NCBI RefSeq assembly: GCF_030867145.1
Contig: NC_134419.1
Location: 75,573,403 to 75,637,402, forward strand
Length of the DNA: 64,000 nt
Reading direction: 5' to 3'
Origin: Opisthocomus hoazin
Taxonomy: Eukaryota; Chordata; Aves; Opisthocomiformes; Opisthocomidae
In this document: positions 25,001 through 40,000 of the stretch, one piece after another
Layout: every line of letters starts with the position of its first letter
How positions within the stretch are numbered: position 1 is the first letter of the stretch
The notes under the pieces: model-generated
The model's database searches: none
What the model saw: the letters and a program-made list of their open reading frames with translations, nothing else
Told to the model about the DNA's origin: nothing
Made by a program: the position numbers and the translations under genes

Positions 25001-28000
25001 AAAACGGTGAGAACAAAGTAGTTCTGGACCACTTTAGTCAGCATCTGGTTACAAGCCATTCCCAAGATAAGAAAGGCAACCAGTTAAGAGGAGCTAGAAG
25101 CACATCCAGGTGTGCACTAGGCATGTCCGAATTGAAAATAAAAGTTAATACTCTTGTCATAAACATACCTGAAATCAAGATTGCATAGCTAGAAGCAGCC
25201 TATTTTGAAGCAATATAAATAACTGCACAATAAAAGTAAATTTTTGGGTTTTTTCGATGTTCACAGGAGTGGGAAGGTCTACTTTTGCACCGACAGGTAA
25301 GGCAGGGCTTTTGAGACGTAAGTTCATTAGCTCTTCATAGTGTCCCCAAATGCTCAGAGACTAATTTTTTACTCCAAAATCATGTGATTACAGCTCCTTG
25401 GCAGACAGTATTCTAGAAAGGTACATGTTCCGAATTACTACGTATCGCTCCAAATTACTACTTATTCATCCACTGTAACATTATTTCTGTTCTTTGGATC
25501 ATAGGAACTGTATTTGCCACTCATCTACTACTAATTAGGGAAAACATAAGACAAATCTTAACACTCCAGGTCTAAGTTTCTGACTCCTGCTTTTCTTACT
25601 GTACCTGAAATAATCACAGCACCCTGGAAGCATAAAAGTACAGAGGTGTACGGACGTTACTCATGTTTCCTGGGATTTTTAAGTGTTGAGGTAATACTAA
25701 TACTCTTCATAATGCACAGCCACAGAGGAATGGGCCCTAAATGTCAGGTTTTGATCATATATAGCCCAGAAGTGAAAGAATGGTTCCCAGAATCCTTTTT
25801 CCTCAAGACTGGAACCTGCAAAACCACACTGTAGTAGCCCTGAATTGTTGCTGCGTATTCCGCACGTGTATTTCTCCACTGATGGCCACACTGGCAAATG
25901 TCTCTGAAGTTGATTTGGAACTGCTGTTAATCAACAGAAATCTCACTCCCACTACCAGAAGTTAAGGTCTGGTGCATTAACCCAGTGCTGCACAACTGAT
26001 GTTTAAATTATTCCACCAGTGTCTCAGTTCTCATGACCACTCTTACAATTCTCTAACAGTTTATCTCCTCTAACTTCCAGCATCCTCAGAGGAGCCCCCA
26101 ACTTCCCCTTCTGCATCAATAATTTCCACAGACAGCTTTGTTGTGACATCTGCCGCAGAACCCTCGACTTCCGCTGTCACAGGCAAGGGAAAAAAGCAAA
26201 CTCCAAATGTCATGTGTGGAAATTTTGGGTGATATATGTAATTTGTTTCGAGCAGACAGGAGGAACACTAGGGATTCAGTAAAAAAAAAATGTAAGAACT
26301 CTGCATGTAATTAGACTTGGAAGAGCCAATGGCCAACACCATCTTCATTTCCATAGGAAAATGTGGTTGGAGGGAAAATGGGCATGTGATTAAGTCTACC
26401 CGCATATACAGTTACCAAGACTGCATGTAGGTACGGTGAGATCTATACAGTTGGTTCATCTGAGGCACTCTTACCTGGATATTTTCTTCACCTTGAATCC
26501 TTTCAAGAATCTTGCTTAATTTATCCTGGTTCTTAAGTTAGTGCAAAGGTAGAATGGAAACAAGGTGTGTTTATACCCCGCTGAGATGTGCACCGGTTGC
26601 ATCAGTCTCCCAAGTTCGCTTATAATTACTATGAAGTCCACTTACTATTTGGAAGGTGTACTTCTGAGCCACTTTACAGAAAGTTAAGGTCCAGGGAAGT
26701 GACTTTCTTTTCCCTGAAATGATTTCACAGATCCTTGAAATGTCTTTTATTTTACTTGGTGGTGTTTCTGTTTAATAACTTCTTTCCCCACCCCCTGGCC
26801 ACCTCCACAGGTTCCTCCCCTGCACCCAGCTCAAGCCCAGCAGGAACTGAGATACCGTCTGCTCCAGTGACCTTGGAAAACCTTGCAGAAGGTGAGGCTT
26901 GCTCACACACTGAAAGTCACTTCCAACGCACAAGAAAAATGCCATTCTTATTTCCCCTAACAACGGCCTCTTTGCATCTTTCCATATGACTATTGCATCT
27001 CTAGTGGTAAAAGAACGCAGTCAGAAACAATACAAGTATCGACTGTCTTAATGATTAAATATTAAATCAAGGTGAAAGCCTTTTTTTCAGCAAAAATAAA
27101 AGGCTATGCATTGACTCACTGTCCTGAAAAGCCCAAATGTACTTAATTTCATTAAGATTTCAGTTCACATGTTCAGTCCTAACTGCTGCCAATCTCTCTT
27201 CTTCTCTGCATTTCCTTGACTTTCTCTTGGCCTCAGTCAAGTCTTCTGTGTCCACTATTCTCCCGGAGGAAATTGTCACATCAGATCCCGAGACTCCAAA
27301 CACATTTTACGAAGGTAAGAGCAGCCATTTTGCAAGTGCTACTTAAAACAAATATTCTGTTCATTTTGGTTTTTCAGCTGAATTAAGATGTGACCATGTA
27401 AATCCGTAAAATATTCAGATCAGACAACTATAAATTAAACATCTCTGTGAAGGAACAACCTCTTCACAACAGCTTCACTTTAAAAATATTAGGCTGTCAG
27501 GACATATCAGGAATATATGCATTTAATGACTAATACCTCTGAGCTTGTAGCTATACTACACTTAAAACTTTGTAAAGCAATAGTATCCAGATCACTGTGA
27601 TTTTGTGTGTCCAAGATTCATAAAAACTCCAGAAACATTAAGGAGTACAGCCAGGCATTTGTGCTCCTCTCCCTCAGTTGGACCTCTGCCTCTCCAGTTA
27701 TTTAGCAGACTGTAAACTCAACCTTTTACCAAGCTTGAGACTTAAAGCAAGTCGCTAACTCCTTAAATCACACTTGTGCTTTCAATTGCTACTTGCAACT
27801 GTTTAATTTCTCATCCTTGCAGCCCCCTCTGATAGCACATACGACTCCCTTTCTTCCACTGCCATCACAGAGGAAAGCAAGATATCAGAAATCCTGACTA
27901 TGCCGCAGACAAGAAAAGGGCATTTACACAACATGCAGCCTGTTCAAAAAACGTGGTTAGAAGTTTTGGTTAGGAAGGGGCGTCAGTGGAGATGCCAAGA

Positions 28001-31000
28001 AATGTTGCAAATTCTCCACCTCTCAGCTAAGCTGATGTTTGTCTATGAACTTCATCTGCTAGAGGCAGTGCCCACCACAAGAGAAGCTGAATGGTGCAGA
28101 ATTTGAACCACAGCATCTAAAGGAAATCATTACTTTTATTTTTATTTCTTTAAGAAGCATGACCCAGGAAAAAGCCAGTCAGTCTATGTTTCTCACCATT
28201 TTTAACATTACCTATCTGGATTCTAATCAATTTAAAATCTTCCAGGCTTGGGCTTTCTTACCAAGCCAGCCCAGCAGGCCCTGTGCTCACTCCTGAGGAT
28301 TCCTCAGCTCAGACTCAGCCTCTCCCAACCTGTGGCCCAGGATGCTGCAGGCTTTGCCCAGCGAGCTGGGGGCGGAGAAGCTGGCTCTCCCTCCAGCCTC
28401 CCTCCCCTCTTTGGCACGGGTCCCACCTGCTAATGGTGATGCTCTGCAGGGCAAGGAGATCTGGCTGAGAATCACAGGAAAAACAGATGCTGCACTTCAG
28501 CGTCAGTCCTGACGGCCTCTCTCTCCCTTCTCCTATGTCTACTGCACCTCTGGGAGAAAGACTTTCGGTCGGATAAGCCAGGAATAGCTGTAATAAACAT
28601 CTCCCTCTATAGAACAAGAACGCCCTTTGTATTTTTCACTGTTTAAACTTCTCAATAAAGTTGACCAAACATGCATGATGCAGCGTTGGGAAACCTATAC
28701 CAATAAATGTTACTGCCAAGTTAAAACACTCATTTTCTATTTTTGCTTCTCACACTCCTTTGCTTTTCTCACTCCCGTTGAAAGAAGTCTGAAACTTTTT
28801 TGCAGAAGCACCTATTCCACCCACCACACTTACAGGAGATGATGGTACCTCAGCTCCAGAAATTCCTCCCATAGCTCTTGCAGGTGAGAACAGACACTAT
28901 CCCGTAAAATCTATTAACAATAATGTTTAAGTTCAAAATAGATTCATACAATCACAGAGTCATAGAATGGTTTGGGTTGGAAGGGACGCTAAAGACTATC
29001 TTGTTCCAAACCCCCTGCCATGGGCAGGGACACCTTCCACTAGACCAGGTTGCTCAGTCCTACACTGGTAGGTTTACAATAACTGTAAAATGTTTAAGAT
29101 CAGTCAACTGCTAATTAATCACCGCAGTGAAGAAAGAATTCAGCTTCTAAACCTTTCATTTCTACAATACTGGCTATCAAAGTTTGGGAGATGTGCAATA
29201 ATGCACAATTTGGAGCTTTAAGCTGCTTGAGCTATTTGTATAATTTAGGTATCAGCAAAAGTGCCCAAATTTCAGTGCTTCTGTCCGGGAAGGGGAGAGC
29301 ATCAGTGATTAAATCAGACTAGGACATCTTCACCTTAAAGATTCAATAATCTTTGACATTTCTTTCCCAGTCCTAAAGACAGAGATGCCACCCCCTGACA
29401 CGGGACAGATTCTGGTTTTCTATACTTTCCCAATCCTCCATGTCAGACTCTCTCATCAAGGACATTGATGTTTCTCTCCAATAATGTATTTCCTCAGCCC
29501 TCTCACAGTCCCTTCAGTACTCCTGTATTCCTCCTTTGCATCCACTTCAATGAAGAGACTGAGGCAGTATCTACACCAGGAATCCTAAGCACAGCTTACA
29601 AAGACAAAGTTATATTGCAAAATCCATTCTGAGTCTATGTGAGCTAAGGGAAAGCTATACTGTATGGAAAATGTATGTAATGAAGTTTAATAATGAAGTT
29701 TTAATATAGAGGGCTAAGAACACATTGCTTCATTCTCCAGTAGCTAGGAATCTTAAAAATCTCAATTTTAAATATTTGTTTGTCATGGTATTATGTGGTG
29801 ATGGAGACTCAGGTAGAAGTACAAGGAATAAGTCCATGTTTGTTCTCTGAAACAAAGCTTCCTGTATTTTCACACTTATCTAGCAAAATGACAAATCCAG
29901 ATCATTTTAACCAAAAAAATTAATTCTGGTTCATATTCATGTTTGGTCATTATTGTGCATTGTTCCTATTGTTTTCTTCCCCAAAGATTCAACATCTTAT
30001 TCTGACTTGATCGCACCTGCCCCAGGCACAGACAGCACTGAGCCATTAACAGCTCCAGCATCGCCGAGTGAAGGTAAGGAACAGTCAGACACAACCTGCG
30101 TGCCGTGCGTTGTTTGTGAGCAAGAATGTCCCGGTCCTGCATCACCACACAAGGCGCTGATTGGGGCTCAGAAAGTCCCTGAGATGCAAACCAGAGACAA
30201 TCCTGGACGTACTTCATATGCTGGTCCCATTCATATATTCCTCCTTAGCACCACTTCGTGGTCCCCATTAGGGAGGGTAAATTAACTCCTACAGAGCTTG
30301 GGTCCAGGCCTTCTTCAGCGCTGATCATGCTGCAGCATGTGTGCATGTGTCCCACCTTTTCCCCATTCTCTTTGTTGGGGCTACTGTTATTCTGGCATCT
30401 ATTCCATAAGACACTTAGCAGGTTTTTAATGAATGAGCTGTTTTAATGAATCTATGAAATAATTTCTTGGGTATTAAAAAATCTTAAAACCAGAATTTCA
30501 CCAGATGAGGCCATTTTGCATCAGCCACTACTTGAGCTTCCTCTCCACCACATGCTGTCCTACCTACTCTTCTGACAAAGCAGAAATTGATAGCACCAGC
30601 AGGCTTTAAACTCCTATGCAAACCTGCACTGGGGGAGATGACCATGTGTACTTTGCCTCTGAACTTGACAGCTATTTTCCAGACACACAAATAAAATGAA
30701 TTGGACGCTGTATTCAAAGCTCTTCTATCGATGGACATTTTCTGTAGTGTCCAGAGTTGCTCTTTTAGCTCTCTGAAGACTCTGGGGAGCAGAAGAACTG
30801 GTGGCCATCCTCTTTAGAGCCCTTTTCAGAATAGTGCAAGACACTTCCCGCATAAACTAAATTCATCTCTTTAAAGCTTTCCTCAGAGCTCATGATTTTC
30901 AAGCCTATTATATTCTTGATTCATTCATCCAAGCTCTCCCCATTATCTCTATCTTTCTTAAAGGCGCAATCACCGACTGAGCAGCTGAGGTTTCTTTAGC

Positions 31001-34000
31001 ACCAAGGAGGATAAGTAGCTCCCATGTACCACTCTGAGAGCAAGGCTGAAACTGGACTAGCTCACTGTAGCGTTAAGATTACCAACTTCCAGTTTTTCTG
31101 TGGTCCTTCTGTGCCAGCTGTAAGGATGACTTTGCCTTTGTGTATTGGTTTTCTCGTTCCAGTGAGCAGCCCATTCCACCTGTCCTTTTTGAACTTCAGC
31201 TTGCTGATTTTTGACTTTTACTCAGTTGAATCCAGATCATTTTGAATTCTCATCTTGTCCTCCAGAGAGGGCACAGATCTTGCCTTTCCTGCTGCCATTC
31301 TATCTGTGCTGTTCTGGTTTCAGTGGCAAGGGCTGAGGATCTCCTCACAGTACGGTAGCTGTGGCTGCCTGTTTAACACCCAAACCATCTGTTCCTCTAA
31401 GATGTTGCATAACATGATCAACAATTACCAAGGCAACTGATAACTCCTCTCTTTACAACGTTTTTTTAACACTGCTCTTCTTCTGCAGCCCTGACTATGC
31501 TGTCAGAAGTTCAGAGCTGTGACTCCATGCCGGTGGTAGCAGCACTAGAAAGTTCAATACAGATTTGCTTGCTGCTCCACCCATTAATCTTATTTCAAAC
31601 AATATTTTCATGTTCAAGAACTAGGATCCATCCACTCTAATCTCTGCAAATGTTGTCTTAGAAATTAACAGACAAGTCTTCAGCACAGCAAAGCAATTTC
31701 AACCTTTTTTCCTGGAGTCATTTCACTTTCAAAATGATAAAAATGAAAACTTTCCTGCTTTGACGAATATCTTACAGAGCTTTGATCAGATCTTGCTGCT
31801 TGCCTGACTTATTCAGACTGGGCTCTATTCCAGCTGAATGAAAGAAGTTTGCACTTCTTTGCACCCACCGGTCAAACTGAGAAATGAATGTGGTGCCTCA
31901 AGATTTACTTTGATTTGCTTGGTTTTCAGAAGTTGAACGTGAATTTCTGAAAAAAGTGATCTACTGACTATCATGCAGGCTTAAGGAACCTAATACATGG
32001 TGTATATAGGGTCTCCTAAGAATTACTATAGAACTAGGCTCTTGCAACTATTAAGTGCTTTGTCCGTGTCTGCTCAACCAAGTATTTGAGCAAATTATTT
32101 CATCTTATTTATGCGTACTGTGTGTAACAGGGATGCTGGTCAATGGTTAAAGGGAAAAAAAGGCTTCTCTACAGATCTAACTAATAATCTTATCACTTTC
32201 ATTTGTACTTACTGCAGGTAAACGGTCGTTTCTGTTAAAGTCTCAGGAAAACTAACTGCTCACTGATTCCTTTGATTATATTCTACACTTAACTAAGCAC
32301 AAAGCATGGACTTTGAAGAGATACAGATATCTATTATTTTCTTTTATCAATTTGCTGATAGTAAAACATTGCCTCTCAGCTGTCTGCAGACATTCACAGA
32401 AGAATACATTAAAGATTCTTAGGACTGTTACTTAATCAGTCCTTTACTTCCTGAGAAAGTGCCCCCCAAAATTTCAGATTGATGTGAATATTTCAGATCA
32501 ATTAAATACCTCCCTCAATGCCTCCCTTCCAACAAAGCCGTTTTTAAGATCAGCTGAATCACAACAAATTTCTTTCTGCCTGTAATTTAAGCTCAGATGT
32601 GGATCTGGAATTTTTAATCTGCCTCTTTCTCACTGTTCTTACCTAGATATAGATAGTTAAAGTCGTCCAGTTTTTAAACTTCTTATTTAACACCTTTCAC
32701 CATTGGTGAATACTCAATGCGCAGATCAACAGGTTAATGACCTTTTGTCTCAATTATATATTTTCCTCCCTAATATCATATTTGGCAATCTTGTAGAAGT
32801 TTAGACCTAGATCTTGGAAAGTGAGCCAAGCACGTTGCTGCTGGCTTTTCATTACAGCTGACTTTTGAAGAAGTGAATGATGAGCGTGGTATTCGGATGG
32901 AAGGAGCTTTGATCATGGTCAGCAAAAGGGAACTAAGGGGAAAGAGAGTCCTGGGAACCATGGCCCTCATTCAGAATGGATGTGCATTAGGTGGTTACAA
33001 AGGGCTGCCAGGTGATAGCAAAATGTCCTGAAATGAAAACCTCGTAATCGCCGACACACCAAGGAGTTAGACAGGTGTGTATACTCGGTGCAGTTTATGA
33101 TGGCCACAAACTAGGAGGAACTCAATTATATTGTCAGCAGTATCTCATTTCTTTCTCTGAGAGAAAAATACACTCCAGGCCCATAAAACTAATTTGGAAC
33201 TTCAGATCTCCAAAAGCCTTTCCCTCTGAAATTGAGATAAATGTGTGGAGTGTTCTATAAGTACCGAGCTCTCAGAAAGGAGCCAGGGCTGTAGAAAGAG
33301 CTCTGCCACTATTCTGGGGAAACAATGCTGTGCCAACCATCTGTTATGCCAGAGGGTTAGCAGGGATGGGAAAAGAAGCTGAATCAGGCATTATTTAAAG
33401 GTGGGAAAAAAAAGACAAAAAACCCAAAAGACCCCAACCGTTGCCCTTAGATTGCAAGGTATCCCAGGAAAAGGTTGACTCTGGATATTCATGTTCATCA
33501 TGACGCGGGCTCTTTCTCCGCAACAGATACCCCTGCCCTGTCCCTGCGACTGGCAGATGGCAATGGCAAGTGCTCGGGCCGCGTCGAACTCTATCATGAC
33601 GGCAGCTGGGGAACAGTCTGCGACGATTTCTGGGACCTAGTGGACGCCGAGGTGGTGTGCAGGAGCCTGGGATGCGGGGAAGCTCTGATGGCTCTGTCCG
33701 AAGCCCGGTTTGGTCCTGGCACTGGGAACATCCTCCTCGACGATGTGCAGTGCCAGGGGGATGAAGAGAACCTGTGGGAGTGCTCCCACAGAGGGATCGC
33801 CGTCCACAACTGCCAACATAAAGAGGACGCCAGCGTCATTTGCGCAGGTACGCTAGCACGTCTCTCCCGAGCCGCTGCTTCAGGAGAAACGCAAGCAGCC
33901 TCGCAGTCAAGACTTTGATGCACAACTTGTTTCCATCAGTGGAATTGTTTCAGGCATGAAGCCAAGACCAGTGAGAATTGCTGTGTTTTACCACTTTTTT

Positions 34001-37000
34001 TCTTGTTGTTAACTCCTGTCATTTGTTCACACAGGTTTGTGCTTTAATTTTTCACTTTAATTCTTGAATCCTTTGGCTACCTGGAATATCATTATTAGTC
34101 CTATCTGATGCCATTTCCTACTCTATTACCTGACTGCGTTACTATTTGAACTGTAATTTTACATGATCACTATTATACTTCAGTCCTCCAAGTCCTGATT
34201 TCCCGTAAATTATGAACTGTGACTAGTAAATCAAATTTCCTTTGCTTGCATTTAGTAGGAAGTTCTATTTAGTAACTTCCTTCAGTAGTTTTCCAAATCA
34301 TTTCCCAGTATTCCAACACTTCTGACTGGGAGCACGTGTGCAACTGGAGAGCCCGAGGCACTGCAGCCTCTGTGCAGCCAGTGCCACGGCAAGTGGTGGT
34401 CCACGACCAAAGCTCATCCGCGTGGCGGGTGCTCTTACCAGCTTTAAATGACCAGGTGAAATGTAACTGGCTGCAAGCGGTTGTGGATGAGACCTGGCAC
34501 AAAGAACTCTGGTCTACAGCTTTATCCTGGGGACATCTTTCCCTGGGGAAAAATCAAAGCAGATTTTTAATAGAGTTAGGTTTTTTAGGAAAGACCTCCA
34601 GTGGAGTTAAACACATGACCCAAGCAGACATGTGTCTCTTTGGTGAGAATTCCACACCTAAAACTATTAAAGATTACACCTGCAAGGCAACTGCAACCAT
34701 TAACACCTGAAGGTTAGAAAAGGATTTGCAGCCTTCTCCCTTTTGGTGATGATGCTTCCAGAGCTGAACGGGTTGCTCTACATCACTATTGCTTTCTCTT
34801 TTTTCACAGAGTAACTGAAGAACATTGTTAAGCATCCTCTGTAGTAAAACTAGAAATTCACTTTTCTGTTTCTGTTCCTAGAGCCAGTTACTCCCCCGGT
34901 CACAACGGAGCCCATTCCAGCTGGTGAGTTCTCCCTACATGAGTCTTGCAAAGCTTCCACAGCTGATCTATTTTATATAGTAACTTCAGCAGTGGTAGGA
35001 AGGCAAAAATTTCATATGTAAAAATTTCAAAGCAAGTAAATGTGTGTAGCGTGAGTTTCTGAGATACTTCAGGCTTATTTAAGAGGTTTGCTGTTAAAGA
35101 GTAGTGGTATCAATAAGAATGGTTCTGTTAGCTATGGACATACACATAAGATCCTGAAAAAGAAAAAAAACTTTATATTTACTCCCAGGTGTATATTGCA
35201 CACTATGAGAGTAAATATTTATGATAGCCGATGAGCTGACACAACGTGGCTTGTTACAGCAAGACTAATTTCATGGTTTTGCCACTCTCTGTGCAACACA
35301 GCAAAGTTGGATTTGCTGTTTGATAAATGCACGCAGAAAGCCCCTTTCTGAGGCTGCTGAGTGCCCATGCGTTTCCCTCTGCTTTCCCAAGACATGTCCC
35401 TGAGACTGGTGAATGGAGACATGTGCTCGGGACGCCTCGAAGTCTTTCACGACGGGAGCTGGGCAACCGTCTGCGACGATGGCTGGGACATGAAGGATGC
35501 CACGGTTGTGTGCAGGCAGCTGGGCTGCGGAGATGCTGTCTCAGCCAAAATCGATGCCTTTTTTGGGGAAGGCACAGGAGATATTCTCCTGGACAACGTG
35601 GCGTGCACAGGGAACGAGTCCTCCCTGGAACAGTGCTCTCACAGTGGGCTGGGCATACATGACTGCTACCACAAGGAAGATGCCGGTGTTATCTGTCAAG
35701 GTACTCACCTTTTCCATTTTCATTAACGTGAATTAAGTTTCCTAAGCCGTGCATGCAAGCTGGTATGGGTGAAAGGAGGAGCTTGGCAGAAGGCTGGAGC
35801 CACCATAGGAACAAGGACCCTTGGCAGTGGCCATGCAGGGAGAGGGAGGCCGATGAGAGCCAAGAAGGATGGCCAGGGCACCCTGGTCACAGGCAGGACC
35901 AGCCTCCATGGGGTCCATACATCCTGGGGCTATCTCATCCTTCCAACAAGGGATTCCTCTGCCTGGGTCTGTGGGAAGCGGAGAGGGAAGAGCGGGGCTA
36001 CGGGAATTTTCTTCCAGAGGGGACCACCAGTAGGTTTTGGCAGACCAACCTGGAATCTGCTTTCGGGACAAAGACTATTTGCCTACGAGCCTCAAAGTAC
36101 TTCTGTCAGACTTGCAGTTTTATAAACACATTTTCTTCGTTTTATGATTTGTACTAATTTTCAAAGATCTGCATCAAATTTACGTGAAGCTTATCGAGAA
36201 AAATGAAGAAAAATCCTGCCAGTTGAGGATGCAGAAGGAAATTGCTTTGATGAAAGTTCTGGCACTAGATGAGTGTGGTGTGTCTGATCCTAGACACCAG
36301 CCACTGCATCTTTGTGGACTCTGCTGTTTCTGTCCAAAAGAAAGTGAGATCCTGTAGGGAAGCATCGCTTGTCCTGTGTTGCAATGTTGTACTATAAGGA
36401 TATCATGAATAACAATAGCCGTGAGACTTACATATTGCTGAAGAAGTGAATAAGGCTTCTGCTACCCCTCTGAAGAGGTCCACGTTTTCACTTTGATTTT
36501 ATTTTTGTTATTTCTTCTCCTCCTCTCCCCTTTCTCTGGTACCATGCACTGTTCTTGGTTGATGGCTACTGACAAATGATTACAATGATTACAATGAATA
36601 TCTGTGAAACAATTGCAATGAATTTTTGCTGTACTGTGCCTCAGCTGCAAGCCCCAGGAGAGGCATTTCAGGAGAAATCATATTCAGACTATCAGCCTGC
36701 ATTCCTAATCCGCTCAGCCCTGCGCGATCCACGAGGGTCCACGCACCGCAAACCACTTCTGCTCCGATATATCAGGAGGCTGTACCACCGCACGAGCCAT
36801 ACTTACTTAAACATTTAATACAGAACAAAATATTTGTTTCCCAACTAAAACTTCCCAAACTGCATGTAATTTATTTAATTTAAAAAAGAGTTACGGACAG
36901 CTCATCTGCCAGGCTCTGGCAGATCTTGCAGCGGTGGAGCTACTTCACTGCCAACAGCAGTTCATACTGGATTTCAGCCTGGGTGAGGAGGCAGGACAGA

Positions 37001-40000
37001 AACCGTACCTCTTCCCATCAGGTTCGATTCTCTGCCCCGCCACCGACAGATGTACTCACTGCGAGGGTTGGCAGTGAAAATGGCATGGCAGAAACACCAG
37101 CTGCTAGGCAGAAGCACACGCAGGCTTCTGCAAGGCTTCAGAAAGCCTCACCTCAGTCACGGTTTTGGGGAGAGCCCTGACAAGCTGCTGCTTGTCTCAA
37201 CTTGTAACTGAAAGCATTGATCTGGCTTTCCTTCTTCTGATGGTTTTATTTTCTCTCCTGACAGTCCCTCCGGAGCCTACCACACCTGAAGCAACAGGTA
37301 CGGAGTACTTCGGTGTTGGTTCACTTATCGCAGGTTTAGACCAACACAACTTACCCCGCAGCAGAGTGCTGATTCCTCTGGACTGTAGCAGTGCTGAGAT
37401 GAAATCTGTGTGCTCTCGGAGGCGAACTCCAGGCGCTCAGATGAACGTGAATGCCTGGTGGGATCTGTGGACAGAGGTGTCCTGCCGCACTGACCGATTC
37501 TGCCTCTGTGGAGATACACACGGCCATGCACTTGGTTTCCATCCACCACCAAGGGCAGTGGGAATCCCACAAGCTGGCTCACACAAAAGCCAAATTATGG
37601 GGTAAACTCCTGTAATGTAGCTGGATTGGGGATCTCGATATACCAGGCCTAATTACACCTAAATGGTAACGTTGCTTTGCTTTGTCAATCTATGCTTTGC
37701 TTGCTCAGTATTGGAGAAATTACTAAGGTGTGGCTTTTATTTTCTCTTTTCCAGTCCTGACCGAGACCACGACGGCTGAAACCCCAGGTATTGGTTTCTG
37801 GTCACTTACCAACCGGCAGTGAGCAGAGGTGGTGTCTGTCAGACCACGCAGGGCAGCAGGATCCCCCGCTCACGCGGCACTCCCGGACCGCGTCGAGGAA
37901 TCAAACTCTCTGGCGCTCACCGCTTCAGTCTCAGCTCAGGGTTTAGCAGCCTACCTGCTCTCCTGGCAAGACAACGCCCCGTGCAGCTCCATCATTTGTT
38001 TCCCTGCCCAAGCTGAGGGTCTGGCTGCAGGGTTTCCCAGAGGCGACGCGCACGGTCGCGCCGGCTGTGTCACCGCGTCGTGTGTGCGCACAGCCGCACG
38101 CAGCGATGCTCGGGCTACGTTCAGCCACGCAGCCAAGTGCTCCCCGCTTCCTCACATGGCTTCATGTCATATTGCAAGCGGCCGAGGCTGCTGCTGTGGG
38201 TCTCATGGCAAAAATATACATTTAAAATGCAGCCAGTATTTAATATCATCTTTTCTTTCTCTCAGTAACAGTCTCTCCTACTCCTGAACCAGCAGACGTT
38301 ACCTGTTGTAAGTAATACAGCGTTACTCAGGCTTCCACGCTTAGTTGTCTGCCCAGGTTCTGATCATGTATTGACCTGCTCCTGTCTCCACAGCGAGTAT
38401 TATCTCACGGATTTAACCACTAGTTTCAGGAATCATCTCAGTCCCCTCTCCCTTGGCTCCCATATACAGCAAAAGAGGGAAAGGGTCTTGGTATCCCTCC
38501 AGGAGAAATACTCATACTGACGAAAGCACTAGGGAAGGGGAATCCACTGGGGCAGGCACACTACACCAGTATAAATTCAGATTAGCCCTCGGCCACCTCA
38601 CTCCAAGCGAGCCAGCCTTCCCGCACTTCCCAGAGCTGCGTCCCCACCACTGGCCATGCTTCCTGTGGGAGCAGACAGGTTCGGTGCCGGCCGAGGGAGG
38701 CGGCCGCAGGGACCTCGCCACCGTCACAGCACCGCAACGGGCGCCGCGTGTTAGGAACGAAACTTTATCTCGTTATTACTCGGCCCCCAAACCGCTGTTT
38801 AGCCAATGTCCCCCAGGTTTCCAGAGCCGTTCACGCAGCGGGCCAGCAGCCTGCTGGCGGCCACGGCAGAGGTTCAGGTACCTCGCACCTACCCGGTGCC
38901 CGGTGCCGGGACAACAGCTAACCCGCCGTTCTGTTTTGTCTTCTGTCTCGGATCAGCCCCTGCGGAAAACACGACACCTGAAGCAGCAGGTAGGCACAAC
39001 TTTGGCTTTAGTAGAATCGCTCTAATGCTTGATCCTGGGAGTAAGCTACCGATTCCCTCCTCTTTATCAGTCCTTTGCTCACACAGTAATGGAACAGCTA
39101 CTGAAGCGCAGCTTTTGCTTTCTCTTTGACAGTCCCAACAGACTTCACGACAGCTGAAAAACCAGGTACTAATTTCTGGCCTTTTCTTGAACTGTGGTGA
39201 GCCATTTACTATTTTTCGTGTGAGTCATCAATGTATTTAAAACTTGTACAAAGCTTAATCTCCTATTTTCTCTTCTCACTGTAACAAACTCCTCCGCTCT
39301 ATCAGTCCCTCCAACTTCTGAAGCAGCAGGCATCACCACTGGTAAGTAATGCGGCGTTACTCTGGTTTACGCCCTCAGTGCTCTAGCAAAGCCACGATCT
39401 GACAATGTCTTGGCATGGCTCCCTGTCTCCACTGTGTGCATCATCTCATGGATCTAGAATCTAACTTTGGGGATAAATCCTTTGGCTTCCATAGAAATCA
39501 AGGGATGTTACTCTGGTTTAAGCCGGCGTTACTCTGGTTTAAGCCCTCAGTGCTCTAGCAAAGCCACGATCTGACAATGTCTTGGCATGGCTCCCTGTCT
39601 CCACTGTGTTCATCATCTCATGGATCTAGAATCTAACTTTGGGGATAAATCCTTTGGCTTCCATAGAAATCAAGGGATGGAAAATGTTCTTAGTATTGAT
39701 ACGGGAGAAATACCTGCACTGATGAAATTATTAGGGAAGGGTAAACTGCTGGGGCAGACACTCTACACCAGTCTAAATTCAGATTTGCTGTAGGTCATCT
39801 CATTCCCAGAAAGCCAGCCTCCCTGCACTTTCAAAGATGCATCCCTACTGGAAATTGAGTCAGTGGGAATCCTTCTGACATAGTCAGTGGCATTGGGGTT
39901 GAACCTTAGTTTTTCTACAATGTGATTTATCTTCTGAAAAATCTGAACTGCAAGTTCTGCTCATTAATTGAAAATATTCTGCCTCAGATGCTTAGACAGC

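Noticed and set aside
31491-31512. Possible extra linker micro-exon (ALTMLSEG) of the SRCR gene
   Set aside because: A good acceptor is present, but the expected donor reads ttcaga instead of GT; at most a dead exon.
36626-36883. Open Pro/Thr-containing frame after an acceptor-like cag at 36645
   Set aside because: No donor in frame before a stop; it does not fit the symmetric micro-exon pattern of the stalk.
38453-39025. 190-residue plus-strand open frame
   Set aside because: It runs across an intron and through the 38957 micro-exon in a different frame, with no domain or signal peptide.
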